Positions 10,411 through 17,774 of a stretch of DNA of 64,000 bases are shown here, piece by piece. The notes under the pieces were generated by a model, which was given only the letters and a program-made list of their open reading frames with translations, was not told the DNA's origin and ran no database searches. Numbering within the stretch: position 1 is the first letter of the stretch; each line of letters starts with the position of its first letter. The stretch covers positions 18,297 through 82,296 of the forward strand of contig JAVKDP010000003.1 of the NCBI GenBank assembly GCA_040222185.1, in the 5' to 3' direction. This DNA comes from JAVKDP01 sp040222185. Its GTDB lineage: Bacteria; Bacteroidota; Rhodothermia; Balneolales; Balneolaceae. The translations under genes were made by a program, and so were the position numbers.

Positions 10411-11612
10411 TTTTCTTCCTCTAGCTTTTCGATTCTCTTTAATAGTTCAATTTGATGCAGAGTCATTTCCTCAATCTTTTTAAGTAGCAGCATATTCATC
10501 TCTCCTAAGGAGATGCCATTGGCTTCCATTTCTTTCGCAGATGGCACTTCAGGTAAGTGCTTATTGGCTTTGATAAAAGCTTCTATTTCGGAAAGAGTAG
10601 GCAGATCATAATCTTCTTCGAATACGTAATCGGGACCAGGAACATTTAAATCTACAATGATTTCTTCTGAATGGATTTTACCTTTAACAGTAAGAGCCTG
10701 GTCTGGATTTGAAGTACCAATTCCTACAAAAGAACTGGTAACTAAACCAGAATTCGTGGTTTTTATTACAAAAGCTTCTTCATCGTTTGTCCCGCTTCTC
10801 CTAGTAACAATGCGAAAACGATTATCACTTTCTGTGCCACTCCAATCGCTATCGTACCCAATATATGCTCCGTGTGCCCCTCCATCCTGAAGCATTTCAA
10901 TTCTTACATTATCAACTTCACTACTATTATCTGTATCTGATTCCAATTTTAAAACTGCATCTCCATCAGTTGAAGAGCTTACATGAAGGCTTGCAGAAGG
11001 AGAATCTGTACCCATCCCGACTCTTCCATCATTTTTAAGTGTCAAACTCTTAGCCCAATCTGTGATTGCAGAATTTGCAGTATCACTTATAGCATGCTCA
11101 AAACGAATGTCACCGTAGTCGGTAAATCTCATTAGAGAGACTTCATCCTGAAAGATTCTCTTATCTCCTGCGTTATAATCATAATTATACCCTATTATTT
11201 TATGCCCACCATCGTGGAAGGTCCACCTGTTTCCTATTTGGAGCTTTTCAACTGGAGAAGAATGGCCAATGCCTACATTACCATTATTAAGCACTCTTAT
11301 TCTCTCTACTCCACTAGTAATAAATCCCAGGTAACCTGTAGCTGCGGTAAGCGTTAACTCCTGAGCAGCGTAAATCTGATTAGGGTCTATTCCTAGTTGC
11401 TGAGTTCCATCAGTCATATAGATTGAAGAGTTAGCATAAGTACCGGAAAGCCCGATAGTTCCAGTACTATGAACACTTAGTTTGGCTAATGGCGAAGTAG
11501 TCCCTATCCCCACGGAACCAGAGGTAGGAAAAGTATTAGTTTGAGCTACTGATCCTAAAGGGATGAATAACCCTAGAACGAGGAAATGATATAATTTCAT
11601 TTGAATTTTCAT
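10407..11612 (-). CDS. VGIGT-repeat fibre-like secreted protein, paralog 3
   Basis: A 401-residue member of the same family. It begins MKIQMKLYHFLVLGLFIPLG with a signal peptide ending SVAQ, so an internal start at M5 is also possible. VGIGTTSPLAKLSVHS follows the mature N-terminus, GNVGIGHSSPVEKLQIG lies near residue 112, GRVGMGTDSPSASLHV near 196 and FVGIGTSNPDQALTVKG near 297. These mark four repeat joints separated by beta-rich inserts. The C-terminal module is of the paralog 1-3 type but the following coiled coil is short (LLKRIEKLEEEK). Overlaps of 4 bases downstream and 1 base upstream place it within the same transcript. Confidence 0.85.
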   Translation of the reverse strand: MKIQMKLYHFLVLGLFIPLGSVAQTNTFPTSGSVGIGTTSPLAKLSVHSTGTIGLSGTYANSSIYMTDGTQQLGIDPNQIYAAQELTLTAATGYLGFITSGVERIRVLNNGNVGIGHSSPVEKLQIGNRWTFHDGGHKIIGYNYDYNAGDKRIFQDEVSLMRFTDYGDIRFEHAISDTANSAITDWAKSLTLKNDGRVGMGTDSPSASLHVSSSTDGDAVLKLESDTDNSSEVDNVRIEMLQDGGAHGAYIGYDSDWSGTESDNRFRIVTRRSGTNDEEAFVIKTTNSGLVTSSFVGIGTSNPDQALTVKGKIHSEEIIVDLNVPGPDYVFEEDYDLPTLSEIEAFIKANKHLPEVPSAKEMEANGISLGEMNMLLLKKIEEMTLHQIELLKRIEKLEEEK

Positions 11613-12706
11613 TATTTATTACTCTCTAATTTTTCGATACGAGCCATAAGCTCTTGAATCAGTTTTTGCTGTTTTGACGCATTCGTTTCTTGCTGAATAG
11701 TATGAAGCGTCAATTCTTCAATCTTTTTGAGCAGCAACATATTCATCTCTCCAAGTGAGATACCGTTAGCTTCCATTTCTTTGGCTGATGGTACTTCAGG
11801 AAGGTGTTTGTTGGCCTTGATAAAAGCTTCGATTTCGGAAAGGGTTGGTAAATCATACTCTTCTTCGAATACGTAATCCGGCCAGTTGGTGGCTTCAACT
11901 ACAACTTCTTTGGATCGTATGGTTCCATTGACTTCTAGTTTATTGCTGGGAGAAGTAGTTCCGATTCCCATTTCTCCAGTTCTGGTAACTACAAAGCGAT
12001 CAACAAATTCATTTCCTACTAAATCTCCCGCAGTAGCATCAAGTACTGTTCGATAAACAAGAGTGCCAGATGCAGTCATCGCTAACTCTCTGGCATCTCC
12101 ATTCTTGATAACCTCTCTTACTCCTGCCCCTCTTCTAACTACATTCGATCCAAATACAAAAAAGGGAGATCCTAAGTGCTCTGCCATCTCAATGTATCCA
12201 TCAGAAAATCCTATTGCTGATGAAGAAGCAAAAGTAGAAAATGGAAGATACTCTTTAGTAGGATTGATCTGCACATTGTCGCTAACTCCTAAAGAACCGC
12301 TTACATCTAAAGTATAAGATGGTGTTACCGAGCCAATTCCAACATTACCATCATCAGCAATATAGAATTTATCGCTGTTATCATCTCCAAACCAAAGGTC
12401 ACTACTATTTCCATCATTCCACCCATTAATTTCAAATATGCGGTCACTACTGGTTTCGAACCTGTATATGGTTTTACGAGTACCCGAATCATCAGCATCC
12501 CACTCAAATACTGCATTACCCGTTGTTCCAACATAAGGTAGATGGAAGAACATAGATGGTTGATTGCTAACACTTCCTGTAGCACTTATATAAGTTGCCC
12601 AGTCAAGGTTGCTGTCATAGTTCAGGTAAACCGGATTTGTGGAAGTTTGAGCTTGTAATGTACTAGCTACAAAAAAAAGAGCTATGAGGGAGAAGATTTG
12701 TTTCAT
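11612..12706 (-). CDS. VGIGT-repeat fibre-like secreted protein, paralog 4
   Basis: A 364-residue paralog with signal peptide ending LQAQ. Repeat joints GNVGIGSVTPSYTLDVSG (near residue 120) and GEMGIGTTSPSNKLEVNG (near 245) flank a less conserved middle part. The C-terminal module is of the second subtype, shared with paralog 5 (NGTIRSKEVVVEATNWPDY instead of KGKIHSEEIIVDLNVPGPDY). From EYDLPTLSEIEAF onward it again equals the others. A longer Gln/Lys-rich coiled coil closes the protein. Its first base is shared with the stop of the downstream gene and it lies 4 bases after paralog 5. Confidence 0.85.
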   Translation of the reverse strand: MKQIFSLIALFFVASTLQAQTSTNPVYLNYDSNLDWATYISATGSVSNQPSMFFHLPYVGTTGNAVFEWDADDSGTRKTIYRFETSSDRIFEINGWNDGNSSDLWFGDDNSDKFYIADDGNVGIGSVTPSYTLDVSGSLGVSDNVQINPTKEYLPFSTFASSSAIGFSDGYIEMAEHLGSPFFVFGSNVVRRGAGVREVIKNGDARELAMTASGTLVYRTVLDATAGDLVGNEFVDRFVVTRTGEMGIGTTSPSNKLEVNGTIRSKEVVVEATNWPDYVFEEEYDLPTLSEIEAFIKANKHLPEVPSAKEMEANGISLGEMNMLLLKKIEELTLHTIQQETNASKQQKLIQELMARIEKLESNK

Positions 12707-12710
12707 GGTA

Positions 12711-14021
12711 TTATTTTTTTGGCTCTAGAAGTTCAACTTTGATAATTAGTTGATTTACAAGTGCTTCTAAAGTTTTGAGTTTCTGCTGTTGCTCTTCGCG
12801 GATGTATCTCTCAGTTGATATTCCAAGTTCTAGTTGATCTATCATCTGTTTTTTATTTTCCAAAGCTCGCTCCTGCCCAATGGTATGCAGCGTCAGCTCT
12901 TCAATCTTCTTAAGCAAAAGTATATTCATCTCTCCTAAAGAGATTCCATTGGCTTCCATTTCTTTGGCGGATGGCACTTCAGGTAAGTGCTTATTGGCTT
13001 TAATAAAAGCTTCTATTTCGGAAAGGGTGGGTAAATCGTAGTCTTCTTCGAATACGTAATCCGGCCAGTTCGTGGTTTCAACTATAACTTCTTTGGAACG
13101 AATCGTGCCGTTTACTTCGAGTTCGTTGCCTGGAGTAGTGGTGCCAATCCCTACATTTCCATTTTGATCTAGCACAAATCTATGTTCAGCATTTCCATAA
13201 ATCGAAAATTTACCTCCCCCTAATGATGCTCCGTCTGCCGTTGACATCATCCTCCAGTCTATTCCACCTGTTGCCGTTGACCGCAGAGTAAGTTGACTTG
13301 AACCTGTAGAAGACTCTACTAGCACAACTTCTGCATTAGTATTATCTACTATATGTAGTTTATTAGAAGGAGCGGTATTTCCAATTCCTACATTTCCACC
13401 TGCAAAATATGAATCCCCGTATGAATGTAATCTAAGTTTAACCTCATTATTATCATTATAAATATCCATCCGATGATGTCCGACTCCACCAAAAAATAAC
13501 TGTGTTCTTTCACCGCTGGCGCTATTTCTTTTGAAATAAGTATTTCCGCCATAACGGTTATGTTTGAAAGTCGTTGTTCCAGTACCCCCATCTACATAAT
13601 CGACTTGTAAGCCGGAGGTATTGCTGCTAGTTTGAGATAGTGTTCCTATTCCAAAAGAACCATTTACTTGTAACTTAGTAGTTGGGCTTGTCATCCCAAT
13701 CCCAACATTACCGGTCTCATTTATGATCAGCCTGTTGGCTGTGCCAGACCTGAATAAAAAGCCATTTGAAGACCCTCCGGTATTTGTATAAGCAACATCA
13801 AATACATATCCATTTAGCACATCACCATCCCCGGTTCTTGCTGGTAAAATCTGTAACGTTCTGTTACTCGGGTTTGAACTAAGTAAAATTTGTCCTAATG
13901 CGCTGCCCGATCCTGGTGTTTGAAACGTGCTTGATGTTGAAACAAGCAGGGAATCATTTTGTGCGTATGCCGAACCGAAAACAAGAAAAAAGGCCAGGCA
14001 AGTTGTTATGATCGTTTTCAT
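12711..14021 (-). CDS. VGIGT-repeat fibre-like secreted protein, paralog 5 (first of operon)
   Basis: At 436 residues the longest paralog and the first gene of the minus-strand fibre/RHS operon. The signal peptide ends SAYAQ. Three clear joints are visible: GNVGIGMTSPTTKLQVNG near residue 104, GNVGIGNTAPSNKLHIV near 211 and GNVGIGTTTPGNELEVNG near 290. The C-terminal module is of the paralog 4-5 subtype. It is followed by an unusually long coiled coil of about 70 residues, rich in Glu, Lys and Gln. A 267-base untranslated stretch with a possible promoter near 14241-14271 precedes it. No enzymatic motif is seen; a trimeric surface fibre is the most plausible reading. Confidence 0.85.
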   Translation of the reverse strand: MKTIITTCLAFFLVFGSAYAQNDSLLVSTSSTFQTPGSGSALGQILLSSNPSNRTLQILPARTGDGDVLNGYVFDVAYTNTGGSSNGFLFRSGTANRLIINETGNVGIGMTSPTTKLQVNGSFGIGTLSQTSSNTSGLQVDYVDGGTGTTTFKHNRYGGNTYFKRNSASGERTQLFFGGVGHHRMDIYNDNNEVKLRLHSYGDSYFAGGNVGIGNTAPSNKLHIVDNTNAEVVLVESSTGSSQLTLRSTATGGIDWRMMSTADGASLGGGKFSIYGNAEHRFVLDQNGNVGIGTTTPGNELEVNGTIRSKEVIVETTNWPDYVFEEDYDLPTLSEIEAFIKANKHLPEVPSAKEMEANGISLGEMNILLLKKIEELTLHTIGQERALENKKQMIDQLELGISTERYIREEQQQKLKTLEALVNQLIIKVELLEPKK

Positions 14022-14288
14022 AGTTTTATTTATTAATGCCTATTGCGGGTAACGGATTGATGCAAAGCCAGGATGATTTTCCTTAAAGAAATGGCTTGAT
14101 GAGTTACACCCTATCCCATATAGCGGGCTTGAAAGAAAGGCTAAATTTGGTCGAGCTCTTGATGAAAAAACTAAAGCGTAACCCAATTTTTCTTTTGAAT
14201 TTTTACTCATCTCTTTTAACTCTATCGACTTTGGTATAACCAAAACATATAGAATTAAAATTGTCTAACAAAAAATTATTCATTTCAA
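14022..14288. other. Intergenic stretch between fibre operon and prepilin peptidase
   Basis: This is 267 bases with no convincing gene. On the minus strand TTG (14271-14269) lies 19 bases before TATGTTTTG (14249-14241). That resembles the Bacteroidota TTG-N19-TAnnTTTG promoter with one extra T, and would give the fibre operon a leader of about 220 bases. A 67-codon TTG-started open frame (14040-14243) lies in the leader. It has no recognisable domain and is treated as doubtful. Confidence 0.35.
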
Positions 14289-14927
14289 TTAGTTAGCACT
14301 AAAAAATGAAGTTATCGACGTATAAGTTACGATTAAGTAAGAAATCCAAAGAAATATTGCGAAAGGAATTGTTACCGAAGTATTAATTTTCTTAAGTAAG
14401 AGACCAACTATTGAGAGTAATCCTCCCAAAATTATGGCGATATAAACCACCCAGAAAATATCCCATCCATGGTAAAACCCCATCACTCCAATAAGCTTAA
14501 TATCTCCCCACCCAAAAGCTTTATTATCTCTAAGTTTATCGACCAGGAAATTGAGTGCAATAAATGCTAGTGTAATTGAAATGGAAGCCAGGAATGCCTC
14601 AGCTTTTATTTCCTGAAAAAGAGGTGCAGCAGAAAATAATAGAAGAACCAGCACCAGTGTATTTGGGATTATCTTGCTGTAACTGTCGATGCAAGCAATA
14701 AAAAAAAGGGTGACTAGAAACCCATACTCAACCCACTGATTTACCGTTTCAGGATTGATAATTAAAACTCCCAAAACACAAACTGCCAGGCTAATATAAC
14801 TGCCAACCCATTTTGCTTTTATTGATGCCAGGCTTTCAATATTGGACGAGAGAAGCTTGGTATTGAAATAGGATAAGTAGCTCCCAATGCCCCCGGCTAA
14901 AACTGCTATTGCGGATTGAAGAATCAA
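14289..14927 (-). CDS. Prepilin peptidase, A24 family, peptidase domain only
   Basis: This inner-membrane aspartic protease would cleave the leader of the pseudopilin encoded immediately upstream. Of 212 residues most are hydrophobic, giving about six to seven membrane helices. The two catalytic aspartates are seen at D81 in ACIDSYSKIIPN and D142 in FGWGDIKLIG, the GxGD signature. A PF-containing motif (TIPFAIFL) follows near 187. The N-terminal methyltransferase domain with its Cys cluster found in full-length PilD/GspO is absent, so this is the short form. The start is a TTG three bases after the pseudopilin stop, with no better ATG nearby. It is the last gene of the secretion cluster. Confidence 0.85.
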   Translation of the reverse strand: MILQSAIAVLAGGIGSYLSYFNTKLLSSNIESLASIKAKWVGSYISLAVCVLGVLIINPETVNQWVEYGFLVTLFFIACIDSYSKIIPNTLVLVLLLFSAAPLFQEIKAEAFLASISITLAFIALNFLVDKLRDNKAFGWGDIKLIGVMGFYHGWDIFWVVYIAIILGGLLSIVGLLLKKINTSVTIPFAIFLWISYLIVTYTSITSFFSAN

Positions 14928-14930
14928 CGA

Positions 14931-15350
14931 TTAATCGGGGATGATTTGCTCAACTGTTCCGTTACTATCTACCTGCCATTTGTTGTACACCCCATCGTTA
15001 TCAAAGTCGATAATAGATGTGGCTGTAGCGATATAACTTGAAGGCTCCGCACTTACAATCTCGATGGTATACCTGGCTTTCCCACCTTCGGTAATCATTT
15101 TCTCATGCTCGAACCCGATTTTTGAAAACTCAAGCGCATAGGTATCGTGTTCCAGGTGATATACTTTTTGTAGAGTATGTAAGAAAGCCAGTTGGGTTTT
15201 AGCTTCGGTTGTTTTGGCCTTTGTTGTCACATTTTGATAGAGTGGTACCGCGATCATAATGAGTATGCCAATAATCGCTAACACGATTAACAGTTCGGTT
15301 AGTGAAAACCCGTCTTCTTCTTTAATTGCTTTTAAAAACTGCTTTTTCAT
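14931..15350 (-). CDS. Type II secretion pseudopilin, GspG-like
   Basis: A 139-residue prepilin. A short charged leader MKKQFLKAIKEEDG is followed by the cleavage and assembly motif G14/FSLTE with E19, then a hydrophobic helix to about residue 38. This is the type III-signal-free class processed by prepilin peptidase. The globular part is small. Near the C-terminus DFDNDGVYNKW resembles the calcium-binding loop of GspG major pseudopilins. GAGCGAG lies just upstream of the ATG. It is flanked by a GspC-like protein and the peptidase, so it probably forms the piston or short pilus of this system. A type IV pilin role cannot be excluded. Confidence 0.85.
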   Translation of the reverse strand: MKKQFLKAIKEEDGFSLTELLIVLAIIGILIMIAVPLYQNVTTKAKTTEAKTQLAFLHTLQKVYHLEHDTYALEFSKIGFEHEKMITEGGKARYTIEIVSAEPSSYIATATSIIDFDNDGVYNKWQVDSNGTVEQIIPD

Positions 15351-15360
15351 ATCTCGCTCG

Positions 15361-15825
15361 TCAATTTAATTTTAATATAAGTTCTTTTTTGTCATGCTCC
15401 AGAATTACCGAATCCTTTACAATTTCTTTCACTTTAATATCATTAAGAAACGACTCTCCTTTTCTTAGAAAGAAGGATTGCCCCCACTCATCTGATATCA
15501 CCACCATACCATCTAATATCCCAGCCAGGGATAATCGTGGCCATTGAAATTCCGGTTCATTTGTATTCGTCTCCGGGACGATTGTTGGTTCAATTGCTCT
15601 GGTTCTGTTCAGTGTAAATGGATTCCTGCTTGAAGATGAATACTCGTACACTTCCCGATCCGGAACAGTTAGCTCGGTCATATTGATACTCCGAACTTCT
15701 TGTAGAGCAATGGCTCCTTCATCACTGTTCATCGCTGAAAAATTAACCACGTTCACGCCCCATACCAGTATTACTATGATTACCAGTATTATCTTACCAA
15801 TAGTGGTTTCAAAAAAGGCAATCAT
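15361..15825 (-). CDS. GspC/PilP-like inner-membrane linker protein
   Basis: A 154-residue protein with one N-terminal membrane helix (about 8-28), a flexible Ser/Thr/Pro-rich periplasmic linker containing RNPF, and a small C-terminal beta domain (about 97-154). The domain carries the pattern SLAGILDG..VISDEWGQSFFLRKGESF, typical of the HR-like domain of GspC and PilP. Family members connect the inner-membrane platform to the secretin. The start overlaps the PilO-like gene by ATGA, supporting coupled translation. The assignment rests on layout and position, since this family has low sequence conservation. Confidence 0.65.
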   Translation of the reverse strand: MIAFFETTIGKIILVIIVILVWGVNVVNFSAMNSDEGAIALQEVRSINMTELTVPDREVYEYSSSSRNPFTLNRTRAIEPTIVPETNTNEPEFQWPRLSLAGILDGMVVISDEWGQSFFLRKGESFLNDIKVKEIVKDSVILEHDKKELILKLN

Positions 15826-16364
15826 TTGGACCCCCGCAACATCGTGATTTCGAGATTCAGGTTTCCGTTTAGCCTGGCATTCAGGTTCTGCTCTTTCTGA
15901 ACAGAAAGATCCTGTACTTCAATCACCAAACCATTCTGCTCTAACCGGTTAACAAAACGGGCTACACTATGATACGATCCTGAAAATTCAAGGGTCACTT
16001 GTTTCCGGTTGTAAGCCTCTTCGATCGTTTCCCCGGTAGGTTGTATTACTGCAATTGAAACTACAGATTCTTTAGCGTCACTGAGGGTTTGTTCTACTAT
16101 TTTCGAGAATTCGTTTTCATAAGCCAAATCAACATACATTTTGCTGATTCCTTCATCCAGGATGGCTTGTTTTTCTTCAAGATCACTAAGCTGCTCTTTC
16201 CAGTTCCCCATCACTTCAATCTGCTCGTTCTGAGTAGTTAGTACCGAATACTTCTCATACACTTCTACAAGATGAGGAAGCAATACAAAAATAGTAATGC
16301 CAAGAAATCCGGCAAGAGATATCCCAGCTACTATTTTCCAGGTATGTAGATTCTTTGATTCCAT
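15822..16364 (-). CDS. PilO/GspM-like inner-membrane assembly protein
   Basis: A 180-residue bitopic protein. One membrane helix at about 10-32 is followed by a coiled coil (40-75) and a ferredoxin-like alpha/beta periplasmic domain (about 85-180). This is the architecture of PilO and GspM, which pair with PilN/GspL in the inner-membrane ring. I chose the ATG at 16364, which overlaps the upstream stop as TGATG; a GTG one codon earlier is possible. The gene sits between the PilM-PilN fusion and the GspC-like gene, the normal order for such clusters. Confidence 0.7.
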   Translation of the reverse strand: MESKNLHTWKIVAGISLAGFLGITIFVLLPHLVEVYEKYSVLTTQNEQIEVMGNWKEQLSDLEEKQAILDEGISKMYVDLAYENEFSKIVEQTLSDAKESVVSIAVIQPTGETIEEAYNRKQVTLEFSGSYHSVARFVNRLEQNGLVIEVQDLSVQKEQNLNARLNGNLNLEITMLRGSK

Positions 16365-17770
16365 CACTGATTGGTTAGAATTAGAATCTCAAATTCTGAA
16401 GTCTGTCCATCGTCTAATTTTTGAGAGATAATTAAACTGGCTCTTTCAACCTTTTTGTGTTCTTCCAGCTCTTTTAGAAATTCAGTTAGTGAGTTTTCAT
16501 TCCGTGTAAACCCTGACAAACGGACTTCCTTACCCTCTACTCCATTTCTTTTCGTCGCATCCAACTGCTCTAACCATACATTATCGGTAATACTTTCCCC
16601 AATTAGCTCAAAGATGAAGGTGTAGGTTTCTCTTTCTGCTATAATAGATCTTGCTTCCAGAAATGTATCCCTGGTGTCGAACAGTAGTTCCCGCTTGTTA
16701 TTGACCTCTTCAATCCGGTCACCTATTCTATCCATAATCTGGTTGCTTTCAATCAGCTTGTAATCTGTGATTTTCCCTAATGCGAATGCCAGTAAACCAA
16801 ATAAAATGAGCGGTACAAATAACAGTATGCTTAAACGAATAGATTCTTGCTTATCGTGCTGAAGTATGGCTTCGGTCTGGACTTCCGCTTCAGTAAAGTT
16901 AAATGAGTCCAGCCCTTCAAAAAATAGTTTCGTAGTGAGGCCGGCTGAGATCGCATATTTATGATCCAGTTCGTCAAACCCTTTTTTTCCTTTCATAGGA
17001 TGGATTTTCCTGATAGGCCTGCTGACCTGATCTTGGTTATGATCCAGTGAACTAGTGAATAGTGGAACCGAATGAATAGGCTTCTCAACAGAAGACTCTT
17101 CTGTTTGAAGGTATGAATCTGCTTCTGTTATCAGCAAATTCTGTTCTGCTTCAACAACCGGGTTAAGATCAGATACCGAATGGATTATCCCTTGCTGATA
17201 TACTACCAGGTATGGATTTTCTGAAGCGCCGGAAATTATAGCGGAGGTGTCTTCTATGAAATCTTCGTCATAAAGCAGGCTATACCCTGGTTCCAAAACT
17301 CCCGCATTCGATAGCTTTGGATAAAGCCCTGTCTCTTTAAATAAATCGCCATAATACTCCAGGGTCGTCTTATTTAATACCTGGAAAATACACCGCTTAC
17401 TGTCTTCATCAATCTCTATGAGCTGATGCTGGATAACTACTTCTTCTGTAAACCCGGAGCTATACTCTTTTAATTTAGCTTCAATCCAATGATCAACATC
17501 CTCAGGTTCTTCCGAGTAGGGGACTTCATCTGTATAGATTGCAAGTAATGCCTCTGAAGCTGAAAACCCGATATGATATGCTTCCGATTTAAGGTTTTGC
17601 TTTAGCTCTTCAATCCCATCTGTTATAGAGATATCGCTTTTGTTGTGAAGAATTTCTCCATGCGATTGTAATGATAACTTTTTGCCCAAACGATCTACTT
17701 CAACCCAACGGATGTACTCACCCGTTATCTCAATACCGACTGCGGTTTTTTCAATGAATGGGACTTTCAT
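16364..17770 (-). CDS. PilM-PilN (GspL-like) fusion protein
   Basis: A 468-residue protein that joins two usually separate components. Residues 1-200 look like the actin-like PilM/cytoplasmic GspL fold (KTAVGIEITGEYIRWVEVD at the start). After a long acidic linker (200-290) come one membrane helix (about 312-332), a coiled coil and a PilN-like periplasmic domain (to 468). Classical GspL has the same order, so this can equally be read as a GspL variant with a long linker. It would recruit the cytoplasmic ATPase to the inner-membrane platform. It lies 4 bases after the secretin stop and overlaps the PilO-like gene. Confidence 0.7.
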   Translation of the reverse strand: MKVPFIEKTAVGIEITGEYIRWVEVDRLGKKLSLQSHGEILHNKSDISITDGIEELKQNLKSEAYHIGFSASEALLAIYTDEVPYSEEPEDVDHWIEAKLKEYSSGFTEEVVIQHQLIEIDEDSKRCIFQVLNKTTLEYYGDLFKETGLYPKLSNAGVLEPGYSLLYDEDFIEDTSAIISGASENPYLVVYQQGIIHSVSDLNPVVEAEQNLLITEADSYLQTEESSVEKPIHSVPLFTSSLDHNQDQVSRPIRKIHPMKGKKGFDELDHKYAISAGLTTKLFFEGLDSFNFTEAEVQTEAILQHDKQESIRLSILLFVPLILFGLLAFALGKITDYKLIESNQIMDRIGDRIEEVNNKRELLFDTRDTFLEARSIIAERETYTFIFELIGESITDNVWLEQLDATKRNGVEGKEVRLSGFTRNENSLTEFLKELEEHKKVERASLIISQKLDDGQTSEFEILILTNQ

Positions 17771-17774
17771 AGAA

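Larger units (their letters stand above)
8290..13115 (-). repeat. Five dispersed copies of a ~230-base segment encoding the shared C-terminal module
   Basis: Near-identical DNA occurs at about 8290-8520, 9298-9530, 10463-10690, 11707-11925 and 12890-13115. Copies 1, 2 and 5 share an unbroken block of more than 40 bases over the FRAME coding for TLSEIEAF and DYVFEEDYDLP, although flanking sequence has diverged. Copies 3 and 5 share a variant (GGTAAGTGCTTATTGGC) where 1, 2 and 4 read GGAAGGTGTTT. The patchwork of shared variants suggests gene conversion or unequal crossing-over among the paralogs, not simple divergence. Confidence 0.8.

Noticed and set aside
14070..14090. GATGCAAAGCC on the plus strand, resembling part of a c-di-GMP-I riboswitch
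   Set aside because: The other conserved parts of the aptamer are missing or in the wrong order, and no plus-strand gene follows.
14040..14243. 67-codon minus-strand frame before the fibre operon
   Set aside because: TTG start, no domain, odd composition (SSRARPNLAFLSS), no partner. Kept only as a note on the leader.
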